A DNA stretch of 64,000 nucleotides from Hymenochaete sp. R1 (lineage: Eukaryota > Basidiomycota > Agaricomycetes > Hymenochaetales > Hymenochaetaceae): contig JAFREE010000007.1 in the NCBI GenBank assembly GCA_019400425.1, forward strand, positions 62,001 through 126,000, in the 5' to 3' direction. Positions 34,058 to 44,759 of the stretch are shown in pieces. The stretch's first letter is position 1. Each line of letters starts with the position of its first letter. The notes under the pieces are model-generated. The model was not told where the DNA came from. It saw only the letters and a list, made by a program, of their open reading frames with translations, and ran no database searches. A program made the translations under genes and the position numbers.

Positions 34058-36699
34058 ATGGACGACGATCTCGTTCTCAATATCGCAGAGGGTTCGGGTA
34101 GAGCAGTTCATCGCCCAAAAGCAGCAAGGGGAGGCAGGTGGACCGATAGGTGTGTTATGCATTACCGAACTATTTCTTGAGATGACCTCATTTGCAGAGC
34201 CAAAGCCAAACGCATTGCTAAACGGAAGAACCCTGGTAATGGCCTCATAAAGCCACGACCCGTCAGTACTTATGCCGTGGTAGCTACGGAAGAAACGCGT
34301 CGACCTTCGAAGAGACCGAGACCAGAACCGCAAGCAAACGTTCAAAGCAATGAAGTTGGTCCATCGAGTTCAGAGACCAGTCAACGAACGAAGCATTCAG
34401 GCAACATTCGCCAATCCCAAATTGTATCCTCTCTCTTCACTTACAATCCCAAAATCACCGTAGAAGACTCATCTTCAAGGCCTATCGCTGCTTCAAAACC
34501 CAGCAACGCACCACTTACAGACCGCTCCACGTTTCTTGGGCTCGGGTTGGACGCTTTGATCGTCACTCACCTAAGGACACGAATGGATATCGTAAATCCG
34601 ACCTCAATACAGCGAGATGCTCTCCCGCCTCTGTTATCATCAGATGCAGAAGATACGCATGATAGGGATGTCTTCATTCAGAGCCAGACAGGCTCCGGCA
34701 AGACACTATCCTTCCTCCTCCCCATCATCCAGGATCTCCTTCCACTAAGCTCACTATCATACATCGACCGCTCAATTGGAACACTTGCTATTATCATTGC
34801 ACCCACACGGGAGCTTGCGAAGCAAATCTCCGACGTCCTGGAATCACTGTTGCAACTACGATTACGACCCCAAGATGACAATGCAGACGGTAACTCTACG
34901 CGCCTCACTCGTTGGTTGGTGTCGGGGCTACTCATCGGCGGAGAGAATCGAGCGCACGAAAAAGCCAGACTACGGAAGGGCTTACCAATTCTAGTTTCAA
35001 CTCCAGGCAGACTCTTAGACCATCTGAAAAACACATCCTCTTTCAATGTCGGGAAGTGTAAATGGCTTGTTCTGGACGAAGCAGATCGGCTCATGGACCT
35101 CGGGTTCGAAGAATCGATCAAGGGTATTCTTCAGGCTTTAGACGGACGAAGGAGGTTGGCGATGCAGGCGGTTGAGGAAGGTAAGAGCCAAGAAGTTGGG
35201 GGTTGGGATTGGAGTAGGAAGCGGAGGACGGTTCTATGTTCCGCCACGATCAAAGAAAATATTCAACATCTTGCCGGAACCACCCTCGTCAAGCCGATAA
35301 TTGTCAGAGAAAGAGGAGCTGACAGCATTGTGGTCCCCGCAGAAAATACGGCCAACAAAATGGAAAGCAGCACAGAAACTAAGTTTACTCCCCCATCACA
35401 ACTGGCACAGAAGTACGTTGTTGCGCCCTTAAAGCTTCGACTCGTGGCTCTTGTCGCGCTGCTTCGTACCCTTCTCTCTCAAAGTCATACCAGACAGGGG
35501 ACGAAAATAATCGTATTTTTGAGCTGTACCGACGCCGTGGATTTTCACTGGAAACTTTTTGGCACATCCTCGATGTCGGGTCCTTCCGCCGAATCAAATG
35601 AAAGAGAAGAAGAAGCGAGCGACAAGGACCATGATGAGTCTGACGCCGAGGGCGGTGATTTGGAGGAGAAAGTTGGACTCTCATCTCCCCTTTTACCCCA
35701 GACTACCCTCTACAGGCTCCACGGATCTCTCCCTCTCCTCCTTCGCCAAGCTTCCCTCAGAGGCTTCACTTCCAGTCCTCGTAAATCCAAACCATCCGAT
35801 GTCCTTTCTCCGCAACCTTCTCCATCTTCTTCGATTCTTTTCTGCACGAGCGTCGCTGCCAGGGGACTCGACCTTCCGCTCGTCCGAGCTGTTGTACAAT
35901 TTGATCCTCCAACCGAAGGAGGCGTGACGGAATACGTGCACCGAGTCGGCCGAACGGCTCGTGTGGGAAAAGGGGGAGAAGCTTGGAGTTTCGTGCTTCC
36001 GAGCGAGCAGGCATGGGTACCATGGCTGGAGGAAAGAATGCAAACCGGTGCATCCGATGATAGGGAAGGTGGTAGCGAGCGAAAAGGAGCAAAGCTTGTA
36101 CCTGCGAGTGTTGATAGTATTTTAAGGAGCGGGTTCGGTGGGAAAGGGAAGGAATTCGAGGAGAGGGCGACACAGGTCCAACTCGCATTTGAGCGGTGGG
36201 TGCTTCGGCAGCGAGAGGTGCGCTTTCAAAAGAGACTTCTTACAGTGCTCGTTTCGTTTTCTCATGATGATATACAATGCAGAATGGGGAGCTGGCGAGA
36301 AGAGCATATCAATCACACATGCGAGCCTACGCGACACATCCATCGGACGAAAAGCATATCTTCCACATTCGTAACCTACATTTAGGCCATTTAGCAAAAG
36401 CCTTTGCTCTACGAGATGCTCCCGGTGTTGTTTCAACCAAAGGCACTATTGCTGAAGCCAAGTCAACTAACTCTTCGGGACCGTTGAGAAGGGATAAGAA
36501 AACACGGGTGTCAATGGGCGGCTCTAATCGGAAAGTAGGTCACGACATGGAGTACGATACGACAGCGGAGAAACGCATGCAGGAAGTTGTCCGTCGACAA
36601 GGTCGACTTGTCAAGAAGGGTGGCACGCTGGTGATCTCCGGTACGGACGAGTTCCAAACCGGAAGCGGTTATAATCTGGATGGTCTTACAGTATCATAA
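34058..36699 (+). CDS. DBP7: DEAD-box ATP-dependent RNA helicase Dbp7 (DDX31 type), ribosome biogenesis
   Basis: Acts in the nucleolus on 60S ribosomal subunit assembly. The start [14 protein letters not shown] leads to GGRWTDR, an intron near 34150-34196, and a basic [14 protein letters not shown] segment typical of Dbp7. The core shows the Q-motif ([10 protein letters not shown]), motif [29 protein letters not shown] in [18 protein letters not shown] in [28 protein letters not shown] and [10 protein letters not shown]. After a second intron (about 36217-36280) comes the DUF4217 region ([36 protein letters not shown]) and a basic tail ending DGLTVS. If that intron were retained, the frame would stop at 36385. 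All helicase motifs are intact. Confidence 0.95.
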
Positions 36700-36831
36700 C
36701 GATACAGGTAAGGGTCGTTGATGCACTTACTGTTACATGTACAGCTTGTATAGCTAATGCAAATATTAGATTATACATTACAAATGCAGACGCAGCGCGT
36801 ATCTATTCGCAGAATCAGTATGATATAATAA

Positions 36832-38489
36832 TTATGCTCGTGGTTCAAGCTCTCCCTGCTCTACTTTACTTGAAGCATCAAATATTACTTCACCCATCCT
36901 CTCCAACTCTAAGCTACTACTCCGATCATGATATCCATTCCCGTTCACATTCCTCTGCGTCGCAGACGCCGAAGCAGGTCCTCTTTCGCTTGTTCTCCTC
37001 ACGCATTCCCATTCAACCCTAAAGAACACCCACATCCATCTACGTGCGATCTCTGCAACCTCGAGCCAGAAAAATAGCAGTGCACCGCTGACGTTGAGGT
37101 GGGCGGAGAGCTTGATGGACCACGTAAGACGAAGGAGGAGGTTGAGAAAAATGGCGAGAAAGTAGAGAGGAAGAGGGAAGAGAAGTGTAGGGCGAAGACC
37201 CCAATGATATCGTTGCGCTTGTGATTGCACGTACGGATATTGGTATGATTGAGAAGCGTATGGAGACTCGGAAGTTGAGGTCGAAGTATTTGTTGAGGAA
37301 GAATGTCTATGGAGGGCTGGATTGGAGATTTGACCTTCCGATGACTTGCGAGCTTGAAGAGACGGAAGAACGAGTGGCCGAAGGGGTTGCCGTGGCGATG
37401 AGTGTGAAGGTTGGAGGAGCTCGAGGCCCCAGTCGTTCGTTACGTCCCACCAGAAGGAGTACAACGAGTTTGCGAGGACCGATAGAAGCCTTAAGAAGAG
37501 ATCAGGAGTTGCATTGGTGACATACGTCGATAAAGAGGTAGCTTACCACAGACGATATAAAGGGTGTTCTGCGCGTTCGCCGTGCAGCGAGCCGTCAGAT
37601 GCGACATGCTTCTGCGCAACAGATAGAAAAATGACAGGGAAGGCGGTGGCATATTTCAGAGCGTTGTAAAGCTGTCGGTTCGAAGTAGTCGTGGGCTGTC
37701 TGTAATCAACCAAGCACTGCCGTAGTCGTATGCCATAGGGCACGCTGTAATTGAAGTTTAGTTTTCAATTCGAATTATACAAAGATGATACGTGTACCTC
37801 ATGAGTACAGGTACCACAAGACTCGGCAGTCCGGATTGACCAGGAAATACCATGAGACTTCCGCCGGGCATGACCATGCAAAAAGAGAGCCATACATCTC
37901 CAATAACCTTCGCAAATGATGTAAATACATCCGCGAGGACAACATCGCTAAAGAAGACGGGCATGTTATTCCGAATAAATAGACATCTTCCTATTGCTCT
38001 AAGTTCCCGGAAGGCGGTTAAAATTGATGACTGTTTTGAGAAAACTACTACTCACAGGAAGAACATATCCCTGATTCGCTTTTCAGTTGGGGTCAAAGCC
38101 AACATGAAGACCGCCACCAGAGTCAAAGCTGTCACGGCAGGAATCCATTTACAGCCATCCACAGCAAACATCATATTCATCCCTACCAACCTAAAGCCTA
38201 CGACGAGCCTGAAGAACACCCAGCTCACGGAGACTATGAGCCCGAACCCCATGAACGTCTTATATATAGCCATGGCGAGGGTGAGGAGCTCTGGGAGCTG
38301 GGATTCATGGTGTCCATAGGGAGAGAAGTGGAGATCGAGGGCGGAGGCGGCATCGATGTTGGTTAGGTGGAGAAGGTGGAGATTCAAGGCCCAGGCGAGG
38401 ATGCCGAGGGCGATGAGCACGAAGACGCGATACGGGAGGGGGAAGCTGGCTGCGAAGGGAGCTTCGATGGTGACTTCCATAGACTTCAA
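36832..38489 (-). CDS. ERD1: ERD1-like EXS-domain membrane protein (ER/Golgi retention)
   Basis: Yeast ERD1 is a multi-pass Golgi protein needed to retain HDEL proteins and to recycle phosphate released by glycosylation. The start is MKSMEVTIEAPFAASF (Met at 38489 or 38480). Exons join in phase to about 480 aa. Hydrophobic segments lie at residues 15-40, 65-90 and 110-135. Then come FSDVVLADVFTSFAKVIGDV, a hydrophobic WLSFCMVM segment, and the EXS signature: PYGIRLRQCLVDYRQ, QLYNALKYATAFPVI, and NSLYSFWWDVTNDWGL split by an intron. Further membrane helices follow (LLFPLPLYFLAIFLNLL, ALLFFWLEVAEIARRW) with a WVFFRVEWE motif and a tail ending GELEPRA. No SPX domain is present, which fits ERD1 and not XPR1/Syg1. 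It is tail-to-tail with Dbp7 and divergent from the Taspase gene. Confidence 0.88.
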
Positions 38490-38726
38490 AGCTCTCGTTC
38501 TCTCTCGATGTATTTGACAGCGTTATCGAATTGGGTGTAGAGAGCGCCGTCGAGGTGTAATCGAAAGATAGGGACGTTAGGCGTGCATAAGAAAAAGAGT
38601 TTAGAACTCGTAGGTTCGAGTGAGAGGTCAAGAAGCATAAATTTGGACTGCGTGTCGGCGTCGCGCCTTGAATCAATTCCTTCCGAGATATTTCATTTCA
38701 CCCTCCAACCACCATCTGGGATATTC

Positions 38727-40325
38727 ATGTTAGAGCATAGAACGAGCTACATAATTGCAGTACACGGCGGCGCAGGTCATCACAGCACTGATCCAATTTC
38801 ACAGGAAGCAACTAGACATGCTTTGATACGGTAAAATAAATGCAATTAGATTGAAGCGTTGTGAAATATTCTAAGTCATGGTTATCTAGTGCGGTAAAGT
38901 CAGGAGTGAAAAACCTACACTTGGGTGCAGCAGATGATGGTGACGAAGGTAGCCTGCTTGCAGTCGAACATGCTATCCGCGCACTTGAGGACAGTGACAT
39001 CCTGAACGCAGGTATTTCCTCCTTCCTATCATCGAGGTTTTATTTAAATACACAAATCAGGGACGGGTTCAAATCTTACAGTCGACGGCACTGTCGAATG
39101 TGATGCTGCGATCATGGAAGGGGCGACCACAAATTTTGGAAGTGTCGGTGCCGTAGAAGGTCTTTACATCTTCACTTCAATCAGTATGGAATTAGTTGAT
39201 GGATTGAATATTAGGCGTGAAAAATCCGATCTCCTTGGCTCACGCAATCCTAGAGAACTCGAGGAAGCCCCAATCACTCGGCCGAATACCACCACTGTAT
39301 GATTATCGTATCCAATATGCGACTTTGAAAGTTATGATAACCATTGACAAGAACTTTGGTTGGTAAAGGCGCAGAGACCTTTGCGAGAAAGAACGGTATC
39401 GAAGTCGTCGACCCAGGCTCCATGATTGTCGAACGCTCCCAAAGAGAGTGGAAGACATGGCTCACTCGTCTAAAGGAAGCCGAGGATAACGCTCAGAAGA
39501 GTCCCGTCGCAAGTACACGACCCGAGCAGTCATTGGTGCAAGACACCGTGGGTGCCGTCGTATGCGATCGAGCTGGAATAATGTCAGCGGGAGTTTCGAG
39601 GTACTGGACATTAGAAAGCTTCTCGCGTACGCCCAAGCTCATGTATATGTCATAGCGGCGGGATCCTGCTCAAGCCACCCGGAAGGATTGGAGAAGTAGG
39701 GCATCCTTCGGATACTACTGTTTAAAAAACTTCGCTAACGATAAATTTCAGGCAGCGGTTTATGGTGCGGGGGCGTGGGCGTACTCACCTGCCACCGAAG
39801 GGACCGGATTTGCTTGTAGTGTGTCGGGTTGGTCCAGTTCAGACACAAGACTCGCTGATCAAGTAAGGTGCTGAATTACATGCAGGCACAGGAGAAGCCA
39901 TAATCCGTACCACTCTAGCGCGAAGAATCGTTGAGGCGCTGCAGCACACGCCTGCGATGGACGCTCATGAAATCTTGCATAACGAGATGTCGAAGTTTTG
40001 CGGTGAGTTTTGTTGGCATAGATTGGTATCGTTAATACTCACCGAGCGAGCCTCGCGTTTGCCAGATGAATGCCGAGCATTCGGATACAGTGAGCCAAGC
40101 GCAGGCATCTTGGTTGTGACCAAGGGCTCTATACCTGAGGAGAAAGTCAGCGGCGAGTCAGAAGACAATAGGGATGTAGATTGTGAACAGGGCATTGGAT
40201 CAAGCAGTCAAAGCAAGGATACAAAATTGCGATTGTGGTGCGCATTCACCACGTCTAGTATGGCGGTTGCCTATACATCCTCGGAGTCTATGAGTCCTCG
40301 AGTACGTGTTTCGTTGATATATTGA
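38727..40325 (+). CDS. Taspase-1-like threonine aspartase (Ntn hydrolase, asparaginase-2 family)
   Basis: An N-terminal-nucleophile hydrolase that self-cleaves before a Thr. The start is MLEHRTSYIIAVHGGAG. An intron follows ALIR (acceptor TCTAG before TGCGGTAAAG). Next are NLHLGAADDGDEGSLLAVEH, the segment GSNLTVDGTVECDAAIMEG, GVKNPISLAHAILENSR, TLVGKGAETFARKNG, the autocleavage/nucleophile site QDTVGAVVCD (Thr of DTVG), SSGGILLKPPGRIGEAAVYG, GAGAWAYSP and GTGEAII. The GGILLKPPGR and GAGAWA forms resemble animal Taspase 1, which cuts MLL and TFIIA, more than plain asparaginase. Fungal substrates are unknown to me. Eight or so introns are supported; the exons around 39850-40070 and the C-terminus are least certain. 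The 237 bp shared with ERD1 must hold both promoters. Confidence 0.85.
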
Positions 40326-40502
40326 CAACCACACTCAAGTATTGCACAGTTCTTAATATTGAGGCAATCTTCACAGAGTTCACAGAAGAAAGGAGACAAT
40401 AGGATCTTCATTACGTGCCTCCCGCTGAAATCTCTATAAAATGCTGCAAATGTAATAAATTACGTGCCAAAACCATTCGTCTGTCCGAGTGAACAAGAAA
40501 GG

Positions 40503-41487
40503 TTACTGTGCTGACAACCGCTGTTGACTGTCGCGCCACCCCTTATCCAATCGATCCAGGAGGCCTTGTACGGCTTTGATGGCCCCTTTACGTTCGAGAC
40601 GGGCGTCTTCCCAGTCTCTTTCCAGATGCAGCTCGTCGAAACGGAGAAGGGATTGGAGGAAGAGCTCGCCAAGCCGCCGATGCTCAGCGGCGACGTCGGG
40701 TATAATTGACTTCTCGGCGGGGACGGCTGACGATTCTTGCGATTGTTCTGCTGAAGGTGCAGTAAAGGTGCCATCAGGTGGCATTTCGGATGAGGTGACA
40801 GACGATGTGGAAGATGATTCCCCAATGGCTTCTAGGAATTTATCCAAAGCGGGTGCGAGTGTTACGTTCACGCGATCGAGTTCTTCCTTGATATATTCTT
40901 TGGAGCCATCCTCGGTCGTAGGTTTTGTCTTTTTGTCCCCTCGCGCCTCCGGCACAATTTGCCCCTTTGCACGAGCAGCGCCATCTATGATAACCAGTTT
41001 GCTGCCTTTCTTGATCCCGTACGCCGATAGAGGCGCGTTGTTGTCCTTCATGATCCCTCCAGCATGAATGAGCTTGTAGTCGGATGGCTCTAGGCCCGTC
41101 TGTTCTGAGATGGTTTGGCGAAGTGCGCTGAGCTTAGAGTCTGGCTCTGGGAGCGGTATGCGGAGTCTGGAAGGGGGATGCACAAGTTACACAGCAGCAA
41201 TTGCTAGCTTGGCCAGATGTACTTACTTTTCTCTTCCCCATTTTATAGAAATAGTTGGTGAAGGCGAAGAACTCGTAAAGCGTGCAAGCATGACGCGTGT
41301 TGCTCCCAGAAGAAAGAGAGATAGAACTAGAACACCGTCATATTCATAGTATCAGTGGAAGCCCCTTTCAAGCTCGCGCCATGTTGAGCTGTCCTGCACA
41401 CGCACCTGCAGCTCCGCCGTACTGTACGAGATTCTGTTCTGATTCAGAAAGATTTTCAAGGTAAGAGTTTATGAAGTCCGGGAGCAT
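40503..41487 (-). CDS. Membrane-anchored ubiquitin-like/BAG-domain Hsp70 co-chaperone (BAG1/Snl1-like)
   Basis: BAG domains release nucleotide from Hsp70. Three exons: the first (from 41487) gives MLPDFINSYLENLSESEQNL and AGA-type sequence; the second gives the hydrophobic VLSLFLLGATRVMLA and the polar FTSSPSPTISIKWGRE; the third gives LRIPLPEPDSKLSALRQTIS, a ubiquitin-like fold (QTGLEPSDYKLIHAGGIMKD, APLSAYGIKKGSKLVII). An acidic Ser/Pro linker and a helical BAG domain follow (RLGELFLQSLLRFDELHLER, AIKAVQGLLDRLDKGWRD). The hydrophobic segment near residues 28-44 would anchor it, as in yeast Snl1 at the ER and nuclear envelope, while the ubiquitin-like part is as in BAG1. It is tail-to-tail with the Taspase gene. 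Confidence 0.85.
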
Positions 41488-41752
41488 GACCTTGACAGCC
41501 ACACCAGCTTGGAGTCAGCTTGAGCTGCGTTTCGGTGTGCTTTGAGAGAGGTCCGAGTCACGGTTTGAACGTCATTCATTCGTGCAGGTGCAAAATCCAA
41601 TCCGAGGAATATTCTTCACGTGATCTATAACCAATCGGCTTTCAAAAGAAGTACTTCAAGTAAGTAACAATTGGTGACTACTTGGAACGTATATAGTAAC
41701 TATCAACGTTGCTTATTACTTTACATCGACCTTATTCATACGCTCGATCGTC

Positions 41753-41776
41753 TCTTTCTTTCTTTCTTTCTTTCTC
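41753..41776. repeat. (CTTT)n microsatellite in the Pbs2 5' flank
   Basis: A run of CTTT units about 90 bp upstream of the Pbs2 start codon, probably in the 5' UTR or core promoter. Confidence 0.7.
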
Positions 41777-41864
41777 TTGCCTTCCCCTTTCTTTTGCTTC
41801 GACACTACAACAGTACAGACATCTCTCGACAGCTGGCTCATATCTCACAAAAGACTCCACGACA

Positions 41865-43691
41865 ATGGATGAGCAGCATGATAACCCATTGAACCGTAGG
41901 ATAACCTCGCCAATACCGTCCCGCAACCCTCCACCCGCACCCATGTCTCTCAATGGCATCCAGCCAACGACATCCACCGCTCGAGGTAGTAATGTTGGGT
42001 CCCTTGCTCGTGGTGGGGCTACGGTCACTCGAATTCCGCCCTCGTTACAGGCAAAGATGTCTGCTGTGAGTCCTTTGTCCGGCTCACATCGCATACACGT
42101 TCCTCGTGTCTGATCTGGACGTCACATCTCACATCTTCAATCTCCGTCAGATGGCAAATCGAGCCAACCAGACGCACCCTCAACTTAATGGTGGTTCTCC
42201 AAGTCAAAATCCAAGCGCTCAATCACCTCAGCATCCTGGCCTTCTCCGCACTTTCCAATCTGCGCCCACTCAACCTCAAGCTGTTGGTCGCGGTGGTGGC
42301 CTCGCAGCAAAGCGTAATCGACCAAACTTCAATATTCAGGATATCATAGGTCCAGATGGAGGTGGAGGAGCAAGCGGGGCGGGGTTAGGTGCTGGCGTTC
42401 CTGAGAACCGGAGCGACACGCCTGTCAGACGACCGCCTGCCGTCTCTGGAAGCCCGTTCTCTAACTTTGACAAAATTGTGTAAGTCTGAAACGCGCTCTT
42501 TCGTCATCAACTCTAAGCTCATCCGAATTATGATCCTTAGCGATCCCTCAGGAGCGCTCAACTTTGGAGGCAAGGCCGTTTTACACGCGTCCGGCGTTGA
42601 TTTCTCAAACGGGTCATCCTTTGCCATCAATATGACGCAAATGCAGCTTCTGGAGGAACTAGGGCACGGCAACTACGGGACGGTGAAAAAGGTTCTACAC
42701 AAGCCCACCAACGTGCTCATGGCTATGAAAGTATGCGGGTTCTCACTCACACGATTGTGTACGTGTTGTTGCGGTTAATTAATGTTGATTATCGCGCAGG
42801 AAATCCGATTAGAGCTTGATGATGCAAAACTTGGTGCAATCCTAATGGAATTGGACATCCTCCATCGCGCCGTATCTCCCGAAATTGTCGAATTCTACGG
42901 AGCTTTCTTCATCGAATCATGCGTATACTACTGCATGGAGTTTATGGATGCCGGTTCTATCGACACACTCCAAGCAGCAGGTGTACCGGAGGATGTTCTC
43001 GCCCGAGTTGCGCATAGCATGGTCCGCGGACTCAAATTCTTGAAAGACGATCTTCAAATCATTCACAGAGACGTTAAACCGACCAATGTCTTGGTGAACA
43101 AAAAGGGCGAAGTAAAACTCTGTGATTTTGGTGTTTCCGGACAACTCGAGAAATCATTAGCGAAAACGAATATTGGCTGCCAGTCATACATGGCACCAGA
43201 GCGAATCAAGGGCGAGTCGCAGAACAACTTGGGCACTTATACCGTTTCCTCGGATGTCTGGTCGCTGGGACTTTCCATCGTGGAAATGTCGTTAGGACAT
43301 TATCCCTATCCTCCCGAGACGTACGCGAATGTATTTGCTCAGTTGACCGCTATTGTGCATGGTCCGGCTCCTGAACTCTCAGAGAAGTATTCGGATGTTG
43401 CGCAGGACTTTGTGAGGTGTTGTCTTGTGAAAGAGGCGAATCAGCGCGCTACGTATGCGGAACTTCTTGTGAGTCATTGATTTCACGGATCTTGCACTTT
43501 TGTGATGGCAATAATGTTCATGTGATCCCTTCCCACTCATGTAGGATCATCCATTTTTGCAAGAGGACAGAGCTCGACATGTCGACATGGTGGGGTGGGT
43601 TCAGGTAGCGGTATCGTACAGAGAAGCCAATCGGCCTACGTCATCGTCACCCAGCTCGTCTATGTCTTCTCTGGGAGGTGGATCTGAGTGA
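41865..43691 (+). CDS. PBS2: MAP kinase kinase Pbs2 (HOG osmotic-stress pathway)
   Basis: Phosphorylates the Hog1-type MAPK in the cytosol under osmotic and other stress. The start is MDEQHDNPLNRRITSPIPSR. The N-terminal ~200 residues are Pro/Ser/Gly-rich; NPPPAP is a possible SH3-binding site like the one that docks yeast Pbs2 to Sho1. The kinase domain has the Gly loop LGHGNYGTVKKV, the Lys in MAMKEIRLE (joined across an intron), catalytic IHRDVKPTNVLVN, DFG in LCDFGVSGQL, the activation segment KSLAKTNIGCQSYMAPERIK with Ser and Thr sites, and VSSDVWSLGLSIVEMSLG. GCQSYMAPERIKGE and PYPPETYANVFAQL single out Pbs2 from Mkk1 and Ste7 types. Five introns are supported. It ends SSLGGGSE and is shorter at the N-terminus than yeast Pbs2. 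Confidence 0.95.
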
Positions 43692-44759
43692 AAACACTCG
43701 ATCAGGATCGAGCGGATATGGAGACTTTCGACACGAGGTAGTAACGTGGCTGGGCGATACTCATTAGGCCTCTTTTGGAAACCGGCCGTCCGAATTTCTC
43801 AAGATTCTTATGGCAACAAAGTGCACATTCTCCGTCTCCGTCTATGTCCATGTTTTTCGATGCTGTCTTTCCCCAGGATGGGAACAGCGACGATTCACTC
43901 AATCTTGTAGGGGCTCACTTGTTATGTGCATGACGACATATCGTCTTGGTGGTTTCAACAAGAATGCATCCTGTAATACGACCGACTCGACAATGGGAAC
44001 CATGACCTCCTTTCGCTGTGTTCATTGATCGTCTGCTGGTTATCGGTGTAGTTAGGATATGGAAGGTGGCCCACTTTTGAATGTGCGCCGATACTGTAGG
44101 ATCAGGCGTCCGCTACTCGAACGTACAGTGCTGCACTAGCCAGTCTCGCTCGTAATATCTCGGCGACTCACGGCGATGGAGGGCAAATAATTTTTTATGA
44201 ACAATGTAGATTTAATGCAAGCCTTAGGTGATATAAGTGATGCACGGTGCTTCACCGAAGCTGGGCTTCAGCTGTATTGTTTAGTTGGTTTTCTTTTTTT
44301 AGGTCCAATCTGATATCTTAGAGAACCGAAACAAAACAAGTGTACGATCTGTAATCCCATGTATATGACTCTCGTCGCTTTTGTATGCTCTGTTGTGCAT
44401 AGATTCGGGTTGTAATGGGCTTGGTAATATTCACTCGAACGCGACTCATCTTATCTTGTACACTCTCTGCCGTCAGTCAAGCAAAGTGACCTCGCGATTT
44501 CCGAGCACAATGTGCAGTCACTAAAAATTGAATCAGCTTTGGATCTGATTGATTTTATACTTGCACGTGATTCCTCTATACTACTTCCGTTTTTGAACAG
44601 ACTTCAAAGGGTTTTCGAGTGCAGTGTGCAGTCAGCGTAGATCTTACATTCTTGAAGTTCAATCCCTTGCCGGCAAGGAGCATCTGCCTCCCCGCTTCTT
44701 TCTCCTCTACTTCAAAATTCTGGAGACCAATCTTGTGGCGTAAAAAAGGCAATATCGCT
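43692..44759. other. Intergenic region, nothing recognised
   Basis: About 1.07 kb between Pbs2 and the isoleucyl-tRNA synthetase gene holds the 3' UTR of the first and the promoter of the second. No further gene or RNA is supported. Confidence 0.5.

Noticed and set aside
39050..39095. GGTTCAAATC sequence resembling a tRNA B box
   Set aside because: It lies in the Taspase exon coding GSNLTVDG; no A box or cloverleaf arms surround it.
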